From JBLKSS01 sp047607725 (lineage in GTDB: Bacteria > Pseudomonadota > Gammaproteobacteria > Enterobacterales > Enterobacteriaceae), in NCBI RefSeq assembly GCF_047607725.1, contig NZ_JBLKSS010000140.1:1-15619 (forward strand): DNA of 15,619 nt, in the 5' to 3' direction. The notes under the pieces were generated by a model. The model was not told the DNA's origin, made no database searches, and was given only the letters and a program-made list of their open reading frames with translations. Position numbers and translations under genes: made by a program. Each line of letters opens with the position of its first letter. Position 1 is the stretch's first letter. Below, one piece after another: positions 8,556 to 15,619 of the stretch.

Positions 8556-9256
8556 TTAAACAGACGGCAGATCAAACAGCAGTACTTCGCTGTCGTCGTG
8601 CGCCGCCAGCGTGATACGGCTTTCATCCCACACCGCCAGCGCATCGCCGGCCGCCAACGTCTGCTCATTCACCGTCAACGCGCCGGCGATCACCTGTAAC
8701 CACAGCCGCCGGCCAGGCGCTATCGGCAGAGCGTCCGACCGGCCGTGTGGGAGCGCCCAACGGGTCAGAGTCATATCCTGGAACACCCGCAACGAGCGTC
8801 GCGGGCATCCGGCGATAGCACCAGCTGGTGGCCTTCGGTCGCCGCGAAGCGGCGTTGTTCGTAGCGCGGCTGCAGACCGTTTTGTGCCGGCAATATCCAA
8901 ATTTGATAGAGATGCAGGAACGCATCGTCGCGGGCATTGTATTCGGAGTGCCGTATCCCGGTTCCGGCGTTCATGAACTGAAACTCGCCGGAGTGAATCT
9001 GTGCCTGATTGCCTATACTATCCCGGTGCGCCACCGTACCGGACAGCACGTAGGTCAAAATCTCCATGTCTTTATGGGGGTGGGTGCCAAAGCCTTCTCC
9101 GGGGGTGATGATATCTTCGTTGATCACCCTCAGCGCGGAAAAACCCATAAAATCGGGATGATAGTAATCGGCAAAGGAAAAACTATGCCGGCTGGTCAGC
9201 CACTCATGCTGGGCATAGCCGCGATCGTGGGCGGCACGTAGAAAGTTTATGTTCAA
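8556..9256 (-). pseudogene. yhhW: Pirin-family protein YhhW (quercetin dioxygenase-like), frameshifted and with a damaged start
   Basis: E. coli YhhW is a 231-residue bicupin pirin with quercetinase activity in vitro. The N-terminal cupin reads well, with the metal-binding set His/His in GTHPHKDMEI and His/Glu in GIRHSEYN. After SPDARD one base is missing (at about 8796-8797), and the second cupin (FQDMTLTRWAL to SEVLLFDLPSV) continues in another frame. The frame can be opened from TTG at 9256, but the family's start codon aligns with ATA at 9248-9250. That ATA lies 8 bases after GAGGAG, and counting from it gives exactly 231 codons plus stop minus one base. So the start was probably ATG and has become ATA. 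This makes two lesions, and the gene is most likely dead. Translation from TTG, only two bases after the ribosome site, is unlikely. Confidence 0.88.
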
Positions 9257-9258
9257 TT

Positions 9259-9264
9259 CTCCTC
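9259..9264 (-). promoter_or_regulatory. Ribosome binding site that fixes the original yhhW start
   Basis: GAGGAG on the minus strand ends 8 bases before ATA (9248-9250) and only 2 bases before the TTG at 9256. Normal spacing therefore points to the ATA position as the ancestral start. Confidence 0.6.
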
Positions 9265-9375
9265 ACTATTTTCCTCCAGTCTATGCGCGACACAGCAGAA
9301 TAATAGCGGAAAAATATCATCGCTAAGTTCAAAAAAATAGAACAATATGGGCGGCAGAGGGGGCCAAACGCGGGC

Positions 9376-9397
9376 AAAAAAAGCCAGCGCACAGGCT
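9376..9397 (-). terminator. Rho-independent terminator downstream of yigL
   Basis: On the minus strand AGCC (9394-9397) pairs with GGCT (9382-9385) across an 8-base loop and is followed directly by a T run (seven A on the plus strand, 9376-9382). It lies about 110 bases after the yigL stop, with no gene between, so it probably ends the recQ-rhtC-pldB-yigL transcript. The stem is short (4 pairs, or a shifted CAGC/GCTG pairing), hence moderate confidence. The rest of the 252-base gap 9257-9508 holds only the likely yhhW promoter region. Confidence 0.5.
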
Positions 9398-9508
9398 GTC
9401 TGAAATTACTGGAAGCAATGTGAGCAATGCCATGCTCCCGTGCCAGTATCACAATGGCCGGTAGCATAGAAATAGCAATCATTATTATTCGCATTTGTAA
9501 AGAATTTT

Positions 9509-10311
9509 TTATTCTTCTCCCAGATACATCGCGCGTAGGTAACGGGGGACCGCGTCGTCCTCGTTGCTGCCGATGACGTCCAGGGCCGGCAATGTGTCCT
9601 TAAGGCGCTGCTGGGCATTTTGCATAATGCAGCCTTTGCCAGCCATCGCCAGCATCTCTTGGTCATTCATCCCGTCGCCGAAGGAGATGCAATCCTTAAG
9701 TTGATATCCGAGCAGGCCGGCCACCTGCCGCCGCGCGTGGCCTTTGGAAACCCCGCCCGCCATGACCTCCAGACAAACCGGCAAGGAGAAGCTGACGTTG
9801 ACCCGATCGCCCCAGCGGGCGTTGAGCTCCTCTTCCAATACCAGCAGCCGCTGATGGTCGTCGCAGGTGAAATACACTTTGCAAATGCCGTCGGTGGGCA
9901 GCGCCCCTTGCTGATACACCTGATATTTGAATGTGGATTCGCGGAAAAAATCTTCCTGATCGGCGCGATTACGGTTCATAAACCATTCATCATTGCGAAA
10001 GACATTCGTCAGGATTTTCGGATCCTGATGCACTACGCTAAACAACTCCGCGGCGATATCTTCGTCAAAATTGTGGGAGAAGATCAGTTCGCCGGCGGTG
10101 TTGGTTGTGTACCCGTGCACCGTTAGAGGTGATCATATAGGCGTCAATCTCGAGATTGGCGCGCATCTGCGCCACGTCCACATGGTGGCGGCCGGTGGCG
10201 AACACGAAGTGGATCCCGCGTGCGGTCAGGAGTTGCAGAGTTTGTTTGGCGTAGGGGGTGAGCCGGTGAAAGCAGTGTGCCATCAAGATCGGACGCAACA
10301 ATATGGAACAT
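9509..10311 (-). pseudogene. yigL: HAD-superfamily sugar phosphatase YigL, two frameshifts
   Basis: E. coli YigL (266 residues) dephosphorylates phosphosugars and pyridoxal phosphate and belongs to the Cof-type HAD family. The ATG at 10311 gives VASDLDGTLL, with the DxD nucleophile motif. The frame then jumps at about 10280 to LTPYAKQTLQLLTARG, consistent with an 8-base deletion between two TCACCGG repeats. It jumps again at 10100-10107, where CAAC is duplicated (VHN to TAGELIF). From there it is open to the stop, with Lys in GGVSKGHA and the acidic motif FGDGMNDQEML present. The last part forms an open frame of 203 codons but lacks the nucleophile domain, so activity is not expected. The gene lies 46 bases after pldB, last in the block. 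Confidence 0.93.
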
Positions 10312-10357
10312 GGGGCGATAAAACCTCTGGTGTACGCGGCGAAACCAGCGCCGCAGA

Positions 10358-11353
10358 TTAATGATACCGCATAAAGAAATCAGCGATTAACGTGAGAGCC
10401 TGCGCGCGCAGCGGGTCAGTCTCGAATAAAATTTCGTGACGCGCGCCCGTAATCGTTATCGGGCCGTTATTTTCACAGGAATGACCCGCCAGGGCCATGG
10501 CCTGGCAGAACGGCCGGTGGCTGCGGTTATCCACGATTTTGTCTTCTCCGGCCTGCAGCAGCAGCACCGGCGTGGTAATGGCGCCGGCCTGTGCCATCAC
10601 CTGCTCCCCGGCCAGTATCCCCTCGCGCCCCCAGTGGTAGGTGGGGCCGCCCAGTTGCAGCTCCGGATAATCGGCGTAGTAGCGCAGGTTGCGGCGATAG
10701 TGTTGGTCGCTGTGCGTCAGCATGTTGACCGTGAACGGCCGGGGCCGCCAGGCGCCGGTGCCTACCGCGTAGCGATCGCGCATGGCCGGCCGCAGTTCCG
10801 CCCACTCCAGAATACGCCAGGCCAGCCAGCGCGGCATCGGCAACCGCAGCCCGAACATCGGCGCGCACAGCGCGGCAGCGTGGCAGGCGTCCGGCTGCTC
10901 AGCCAGAAACAGCGCGAGAATGACGCCACCCATGGAGTGCGCCAGCGCAAAGCGTCTACGGTAGCCGGCCGATTGGACAATCCGTTGCCAGAAGCGGGCG
11001 AAATCGCTGACGTAATCGGCGAATTGCAATACGTGACCGCGGTGGGGGTCTGCCAGCAGTCTGCCGGAAAGCCCTTGTCCACGGTGATCGATGATCATCA
11101 CATCATAGCCGTACTGGAACAGATCATAGGCCACTTCCGGATATTTGACATAGCTTTCAATGCGGCCGGTGCTGATGACCACCACTTTATTATGGCCGGG
11201 GGCGCAAAAGCGCACAAAGCGAATCGGCAGCGCCTGCGCGCCGGCAAATTCGCCTTCTTCACGCTCGCGCCAAAAATCCAGCAGCTCGCCGTTGGAGAAC
11301 GCGGTGAATTGCCGTTCACGGGTTAGCCACTGGGCATTACGCACCCGGCACAT
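10358..11353 (-). CDS. pldB: Lysophospholipase L2
   Basis: PldB is an alpha/beta hydrolase acting on 2-acyl-lysophospholipids at the inner membrane (E. coli 340 residues). Here it has 331 residues, alignable from W9 (family ...DWETRE) through the end, with about 9 residues fewer at the C-terminus. It shows the oxyanion/strand region IIDHRGQGLSGR (87-98), the nucleophile Ser140 in AHSMGG, a likely acid around D271/D275 (AGEDKIVDN) and the catalytic His306 in ARHEILFE. No signal peptide is visible. The ATG at 11353 comes only 14 bases after the rhtC stop, with a poor ribosome site, suggesting translational coupling. No lesion is visible. In E. coli rhtB lies between rhtC and pldB; here it is absent. 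Confidence 0.93.
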   Translation of the reverse strand: MCRVRNAQWLTRERQFTAFSNGELLDFWREREEGEFAGAQALPIRFVRFCAPGHNKVVVISTGRIESYVKYPEVAYDLFQYGYDVMIIDHRGQGLSGRLLADPHRGHVLQFADYVSDFARFWQRIVQSAGYRRRFALAHSMGGVILALFLAEQPDACHAAALCAPMFGLRLPMPRWLAWRILEWAELRPAMRDRYAVGTGAWRPRPFTVNMLTHSDQHYRRNLRYYADYPELQLGGPTYHWGREGILAGEQVMAQAGAITTPVLLLQAGEDKIVDNRSHRPFCQAMALAGHSCENNGPITITGARHEILFETDPLRAQALTLIADFFMRYH

Positions 11354-11367
11354 TGCCCGGCGGCGCC

Positions 11368-11991
11368 TTAGCGCGACAAAATAAGGTTAATGCCGAAGCC
11401 TGCAAACAACACGCCGGCCACGTCATCAATCCAGCGCGCCAGACGCTGATAACCCCGGCGCATCGCCGGCAGGGCCAACACTACCGCTACCAGGGAAAAC
11501 CACAGTAAGGTTTCACCCAAAATCAGGGCAAATATCCCAAAGCGGGCGCCGGCGTCGATATTATCGCCGACGAAGAGCGAAAATACGCTGCCGAAATAGA
11601 TAACCGCCTTGGGATTGGCCAGGTTGGTGAGAAGGCCGCGTAAAAAGCGATGCTCACGGCCGCCGTCAGCGGCAACGGCCGGGGGGTTGGCATCCGCCGG
11701 GGCCTGCCGACGCGCCGCCCGCAGCAGTTGCCAGCCCATCCAGCAAAGGTACAGACCGCCGCCGAGGGTAATGAGGTTATGCAGCCAGGCCATACGGCTT
11801 AAAAGCAGATGCAACCCCAGCAGAGCCACCGCCGCCCAGATGGCCACCCCGAGGGTGATGCCCATGACGCCGTACATCGCCTGGCGGTGCGAGCGGCTGG
11901 CGGCGGTCTGCGAGACGAAAAAGAAATCCGGACCGGGGGACATCAGGGCGATCAAATGCACCAACGCCACGGTGGCAAACAGCATTAACAT
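11368..11991 (-). CDS. rhtC: Threonine/homoserine-type amino acid exporter RhtC (LysE family)
   Basis: RhtC exports threonine in E. coli (206 residues). The protein here has 207 residues and follows it from MLMLFATVALVHLIALMSPGPDFFFV onward, including GLYLCWMGWQLLR, GLLTNLANPKAVIYFGSVFSLFVGDN and FAGFGINLI. There are about five to six membrane segments with a charged, Ala/Pro-rich loop near residues 90-113, which is the variable part of the family. The SPGPDFF motif of LysE exporters is present. AGGAAAGGT lies directly before the ATG. It is intact. It lies 101 bases after recQ and 14 bases before pldB. Whether the substrate is still threonine cannot be told from sequence. Confidence 0.93.
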   Translation of the reverse strand: MLMLFATVALVHLIALMSPGPDFFFVSQTAASRSHRQAMYGVMGITLGVAIWAAVALLGLHLLLSRMAWLHNLITLGGGLYLCWMGWQLLRAARRQAPADANPPAVAADGGREHRFLRGLLTNLANPKAVIYFGSVFSLFVGDNIDAGARFGIFALILGETLLWFSLVAVVLALPAMRRGYQRLARWIDDVAGVLFAGFGINLILSR

Positions 11992-12092
11992 ACCTTTCCT
12001 GCTCCTAAAATAAAACGCCGGGGCAGCATGCCTCGCGCGTCAGTGGATGACTGTCCCGCCAAACCGCGGCCCGCCTCCCGGCCTGGACGCGC

Positions 12093-13934
12093 TTAGCACA
12101 CGGGCAGATGCGGATCCTCGTCGGACAGGTGTTCGCGGATAAGGGCCAGGAACGGTAGTCCGAAACGTTCCAGTTTTCGATTCCCCACCCCATTGATCCG
12201 CAGCATCTGGCCGCTGTCGGTGGGCAATTGCTCGGCCATCTCCAGCAGCGTGGCGTCGTTGAACACCACATAGGGCGGGACGTTGGCTTCGTCCGCCAGC
12301 GTCTCGCGCAGCTTACGCAGTTTGGCGAATAACGGGCGATCGTAATTGCCGCCGTAAGTTTTGGGGGCCGAGCGTGTTTTCAAATTGGTCACCCGCGGCT
12401 CCGCCAGCATCAATGCCACCTCGCCCCTGAGCACCGGCCGCGCGGACTCCGTCAACTGCAACGCCGAATGCTGGGTGATATTCTGACTGACCATCCCCAG
12501 ATGGATCAATTGCCGCAGCACGCTTATCCAATGCTCATTGCTGCGGTCGCGGCCGATACCGTATATCGGCAGCCGATCGTGCGCGTTTTCCCGAATGCGC
12601 TGGCTGTTGGCGCCTCTGAGCACCTCGACGACATACGCCATACCGAAACGCTGCCCGCCCCGGTAAATGCAGGAGAGTGCTTTACGTGTCTCCTCCAGCC
12701 CATCGTAGCGCTTGGGCGGATCGAGGCAAATATCACAGTTGCCGCACGCCATTTGACGGCCTTCGCCAAAATAATTCAGCAGCACCAGCCGCCTGCAGGT
12801 CTGAGCCTCGGCAAAAGCGCCCATGGCGTTTAGCTTATGGCGCTCGATATCCTGCTGCTGGCCGGCGGGTTTTTCTTCCAGGCAGCGCCGCAGCCAGGCC
12901 ATGTCCGCCGGATCGTAGAGCAAGATGGCTTCGGCCGGCAGACTGTCGCGACCGGCGCGGCCGGTTTCCTGATAATACGATTCGATGGTGCGCGGGATAT
13001 CAAAATGCAGCACAAAACGCACATTGGGCTTATTGATCCCCATCCCGAACGCGCCCGTCGCCACCACGACCTGCAAATCATCGCGCTGAAACGCTTCTTG
13101 CACCTGGGCGCGGCGTTCGTTTTCCAGGCCAGCGTGATATGCGGCCACGCTGATGCCACGGCTTTGCAACCGCGCGCTCAGATCTTCCACCCGCGAACGG
13201 CTGTTGCAATAAATAATGCCGCTCTTGCCGCGCTTACGCACAAAGTGCCATAGCTGCTCAAACGGCTTGTATTTCTCCACCAGCGTGTAGCGAATATTGG
13301 GGCGGTCAAAGCTGCTGACCTGGATCAGCGGATCGCGCAAATCCAGCAGACGCAGGATATCCTGCCGCGTGGCCTCGTCCGCGGTGGTGGTCAGCGCCAA
13401 AAACGGCAGCGTCGCGAAATGGCGTTTGATTTGCCCGAGCGCGCGGTATTCCGGGCGGAAATAGTGTCCCCATTGCGAAATGCAGTGCGCCTCGTCCACC
13501 GCTATCATCGCCAGCCGCCACTGTTGCAGTTGCTCGAGCATGTTGTCCATCATCAGACGCTCGGGCGCGATATACAACATCTTAATGCGCCCGCTGCTGC
13601 GGCACGCGGCCATCACCTCGTACTGCTGCTCGCGGCTTTGGGTAGAATTCAGACAGGCCGCCGCCACGCCATTGGCCAGCAGTTGATCGACCTGATCCTT
13701 CATCAGCGAAATCAGCGGCGAAACCACAAGCGTCAGCCCATCCATCACCAGGGCGGGGATTTGATAGCACAGCGATTTACCGCCGCCGGTGGGCATAACC
13801 ACCAGGCAGTCGCGGCCGCTGAGAACCGCGTGAATGATCGCTTGCTGGCCCGGCCGAAACTGCTGGTAGCCAAAGGTGTCGTGCAACACCTGCTCCGCCA
13901 GCGCTTCCCGCTGGATTATTTCCGCCGTAGACAT
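12093..13934 (-). CDS. recQ: ATP-dependent DNA helicase RecQ, open but with suspicious substitutions
   Basis: RecQ is a 3'-5' superfamily 2 helicase acting in RecF-pathway recombination and fork repair (E. coli 609 residues, here 613). Domains in order: Walker A MPTGGGKS (47-54), DEAH (147-150), motifs IV-VI to YQETGRAGRD (321-330), the zinc site with C380, C397, C400 and C403, the winged helix, and a C-terminal HRDC domain (about 530-600). GGAG precedes the ATG. Three otherwise near-invariant positions differ. GHDFRPEY reads GHYFRPEY (Y158, in the loop coupling ATPase to DNA). ALTATAD reads ALTTTAD (T183). VATVAFGMG reads VATGAFGMG (G294). The frame is intact, so I call it a gene, but activity may be weakened. 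Confidence 0.92.
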   Translation of the reverse strand: MSTAEIIQREALAEQVLHDTFGYQQFRPGQQAIIHAVLSGRDCLVVMPTGGGKSLCYQIPALVMDGLTLVVSPLISLMKDQVDQLLANGVAAACLNSTQSREQQYEVMAACRSSGRIKMLYIAPERLMMDNMLEQLQQWRLAMIAVDEAHCISQWGHYFRPEYRALGQIKRHFATLPFLALTTTADEATRQDILRLLDLRDPLIQVSSFDRPNIRYTLVEKYKPFEQLWHFVRKRGKSGIIYCNSRSRVEDLSARLQSRGISVAAYHAGLENERRAQVQEAFQRDDLQVVVATGAFGMGINKPNVRFVLHFDIPRTIESYYQETGRAGRDSLPAEAILLYDPADMAWLRRCLEEKPAGQQQDIERHKLNAMGAFAEAQTCRRLVLLNYFGEGRQMACGNCDICLDPPKRYDGLEETRKALSCIYRGGQRFGMAYVVEVLRGANSQRIRENAHDRLPIYGIGRDRSNEHWISVLRQLIHLGMVSQNITQHSALQLTESARPVLRGEVALMLAEPRVTNLKTRSAPKTYGGNYDRPLFAKLRKLRETLADEANVPPYVVFNDATLLEMAEQLPTDSGQMLRINGVGNRKLERFGLPFLALIREHLSDEDPHLPVC

Positions 13935-13957
13935 ATCTGCTCCAACTTTGTCTTCAG

Positions 13958-13981
13958 ACGGGCGCCGCAGGCGGCGCCCGT
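13958..13981 (-). terminator. Strong GC hairpin between pldA and recQ
   Basis: ACGGGCGCCGC (13958-13968) and GCGGCGCCCGT (13971-13981) are exact reverse complements separated by AG, so a stem of about 10 pairs with a 4-base loop is possible. It lies 17 bases after the pldA stop and 23 before recQ. No T run follows on the minus strand, so it may attenuate or stabilise the mRNA instead of ending transcription. Confidence 0.5.
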
Positions 13982-13998
13982 GGTTAAGTCCCTATGGA

Positions 13999-14730
13999 TT
14001 ACATCATATCATTAAGCATAAAGCCCATCCCTATACGGGTCTGCCGATGATTATAATCGATTAGCGACTCGCCATAGCCGCTAAACAGCTGGGTATAAAA
14101 ACGTACGTGGCGGCTAACGGGATAGCTTCAACCCAGTTGCGCGCCGCCGTAGCCGCTGTTCCAGTTGTAGCGCCCTTCCGCGCTAAAGATGCTCTCACCC
14201 CAGGCATAGCCTATCTTCAGTCGGTAGTGGCCCATGTACTTGATAATATCGGGGTTATCGCTGCCGTCGTCCAGCCGCAGCCAGGGTTTGACTTCCACCT
14301 GACAGTTGCCGTTTTGCGCCATCAACCGCGTATAGGCGCGGTTCCAGCTGCGCGACATAGGATCCGAGCGGCCGTTGGACTGATGGTTCAGGCCCATTTC
14401 CACATCGCGTAAGGTCCAGCCTGCGAAATCATAATCCGTTGCCCAGCCAATGAACAGCGGCGGTTCATAGTTGGTCTCACGAAAGGGCGACGATTCATCG
14501 CTGTTGGATAACTGCCACCAGGAGCGCTGGGTGTAAGAGGCGCCCAAAAGCGAGTTATCCCCCGCGATGCCGCGCCACAGCGGAAACCCCAGGCTCAATT
14601 GGAACGCCACTTCATCTTTCTTGGCGTTATTGGCCCAATCGTAGCTGCTTATCGCCTGTTTGTTGATGTTGCTGGTATAGGTGTAGAGCAAGTAGTTGCT
14701 CTCGTACGGGTACAACGTGAAGGGATTGTT
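13999..14730 (-). pseudogene. pldA: Outer-membrane phospholipase A, 5' truncated by IS21 and with an internal TGA
   Basis: PldA (OMPLA) is a calcium-dependent 12-strand beta-barrel lipase of the outer membrane (E. coli precursor 289 residues). The fragment begins at NPFTLYPYESNYLLYTYTS, so about 47 N-terminal residues, including the signal peptide, are lost at the IS21 boundary. The active-site segment NHQSNGRSDP, then SRSWN, keeps the His, Ser and Asn of the family. TGA at 14128-14130 replaces Leu in GAQLGLSYP. The frame then continues with FSGYGESLIDYN and the C-terminal strand, ending FMLNDMM and TAA at 13999-14001. It is dead. An ATG inside the IS end could open the frame artificially. 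It was the first gene of the pldA-recQ-rhtC-pldB-yigL block. Confidence 0.94.
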
Positions 14731-14733
14731 GCT

Positions 14734-14797
14734 GGTTCCGGTCACGCCCGATCACTGATTCCGGTCGCCCGATCAGCGATTCCGATTCTGTCCGATC
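14734..14797 (+). repeat. Terminal repeats of the IS21-family element
   Basis: Three related units follow one another: 14734-14754 (GGTTCCGGTCACGCCCGATC), 14757-14775 (GATTCCGGTCGCCCGATCA) and 14778-14797 (GATTCCGATTCTGTCCGATC). A partial TGTTCCGCC follows at about 14809. IS21 elements use such multiple end repeats as transposase binding sites. Confidence 0.7.
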
Positions 14798-14851
14798 GCT
14801 CATCTTCTGTTCCGCCATACTCTGGAGACTTTTAGCTTCCGGGGGTATGGC

Positions 14852-15619
14852 ATGGCACGTAAAAAAAAGAACGCGAAAACAGAAATATGCATCTATATCA
14901 ATGTATTACGCATTAAATTTGAGCAGCGTCGCTCGAATCGCAGCAGCGCTCGGCATCGGCTGTACCACAGTGAACGATATCCTCGGCCGATTCACGGTAG
15001 CTAACCTGGTCTGGCCATTGCCGGCGGAAATGTCCCCCGTCGACGTCGACCGCCTGCTCTATCCCGGCAAATTCGGCAAGGCTATCAAGACCTTACCAAG
15101 CTGGCTTGATATCGATACCGAGTTAAGCCGCAAGGGCGTGACCAAACAGCTGTTCTGGATGGAATATCAGGCCGCCGTGGGCGGTGATGCCCTCGGCTAC
15201 TCACAGTTCTATGCACTGTTCCGTGACTGGAAAAAGAAGCAGCGGCGTTCCATGCGCATGGAGCACAAGGCCGGTGAAAAGCTCTTCATCGACTTCTGTG
15301 GCCCCACCGTATCTATCTGTCAACCCTGCGACCGGTAGCGTACGCCAGGCCGCTATCTTCGTCGCTGCCATGGGCGTATCAGGCTATGCGTATATCGAAG
15401 CCTGTGAAGGCCAGGACATGGCATCGTGGCTCAACGCCAATAGCCGCTGCCTGCACTTCATGGGTGGGGTTCCGGAGCTGCTGATACCTGATAATCTGCG
15501 CAGCGCTGTCCGCACCCCTGACCGCTATGAGCCGGTCATAAACCAGAGCTACCAGGCGCTGGCAAATCACTATGAGACAGTGGTGCTACCGGCGCGCCCG
15601 CGAAAACCGAAAGACAAGG
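14852..15619 (+). pseudogene. istA: IS21-family transposase IstA, two frameshifts, incomplete at window edge
   Basis: IstA is the DDE transposase of IS21. The ATG at 14852 gives MARKKKNAKTEICIYINVLRIKFEQ, the family-like N-terminus. At about 14924-14928 the frame shifts to RSVARIAAALGIG, then CTTVNDILGRF (helix-turn-helix) and GVTKQLFWMEYQAA, to KAGEKLFIDFCG, which holds the first catalytic Asp. This shift fits loss of one copy of a CAGCG repeat. At 15311-15318 ATCT is present twice, shifting again to PATGSVRQAAIFVAAMG, then GGVPELLIPDNLRSAV (second Asp region) and VLPARPRKPKDK at the window end. The catalytic Glu would lie just outside. An alternative ATG at 14847 opens the second frame early but gives an unrelated N-terminus. 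Confidence 0.88.

Larger units (their letters stand above)
14731..15619 (+). mobile_element. IS21-family insertion sequence, left end inside pldA
   Basis: Non-pldA sequence starts at about 14728-14733 (the base is uncertain because pldA and the IS share TG/GTT bases). The first 70 bases carry repeated TTCCG...CCCGATC units, the multiple terminal repeats typical of IS21 ends. An istA gene follows in the same direction. The element runs off the window, so istB and the right end are not visible. istA is frameshifted twice, so this copy cannot move on its own. Confidence 0.85.

Noticed and set aside
8771..9256. Treating the 161-codon N-terminal part of yhhW as a functional single-cupin protein
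   Set aside because: The family needs both cupins, the end after the frameshift is unrelated sequence, and the ancestral start codon appears lost.
10436..11326. Plus-strand open frame of 296 codons opposite pldB
   Set aside because: pldB on the other strand is full length with its catalytic motifs. The plus-strand product is a composition artefact.
14128..14745. Treating the 205-codon pldA frame as an intact gene
   Set aside because: Its Met lies within the IS21 end, the signal peptide is absent, and a TGA removes the last barrel strands.
1..15619. Search for a new defence, toxin-antitoxin, retron or CRISPR system
   Set aside because: Every substantial frame resolves to known enterobacterial housekeeping genes, their remains or IS elements. 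No regular spaced repeats or RNA gene signatures were found.

Overview
The window looks like a degenerating chromosome segment of an enterobacterial (gamma-proteobacterial) insect symbiont. The proteins match Escherichia coli family members closely along their full lengths, base composition is moderately GC-rich, and intact genes sit next to full-length genes broken by one or a few small lesions. A Sodalis-type, recently host-restricted symbiont would fit, but the species is inferred from the decay pattern and from remembered E. coli proteins, not from a search. No rRNA, tRNA or CRISPR array is visible.

Left part (1-3883): the right end of an IS66-family element, with a TnpC C-terminus and a terminal repeat ending at 171, has cut off a minus-strand glgX. 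glgX carries two in-frame TAG codons. It overlaps glgB by ATGA, and glgB carries TGA, TAA and two compensating frameshifts. Glycogen branching and debranching are therefore lost. A 688-base gene-free stretch with a 14-G run separates glgB from asd.

Middle (3884-9508): asd (minus) and yhgN (plus) are intact and divergent. Next, all on minus, come a gntT gluconate permease gene (TGA plus a 63-base in-frame deletion), a surviving pair of GntR-type operators, gntR with two +1 frameshifts, and the pirin gene yhhW (one-base deletion, and its likely start codon is now ATA). gntK is absent.

Right part (9509-15619): a minus-strand block pldA-recQ-rhtC-pldB-yigL. recQ, rhtC and pldB are open. yigL has two frameshifts. 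pldA has lost its 5' end to an IS21-family element and carries a TGA. The IS21 istA gene is itself frameshifted twice.

What survives covers aspartate-family biosynthesis (asd), a lysophospholipase (pldB), two membrane proteins (yhgN, rhtC) and a RecQ helicase with suspicious substitutions. What is lost covers glycogen storage, gluconate use, outer-membrane phospholipase A, pirin and a sugar-phosphate phosphatase. I found no new molecular system. The most interesting signal is mutational: three independent 4-base tandem duplications (glgB, yigL, istA), plus deletions that appear to lie between short direct repeats (yigL, gntT, istA).
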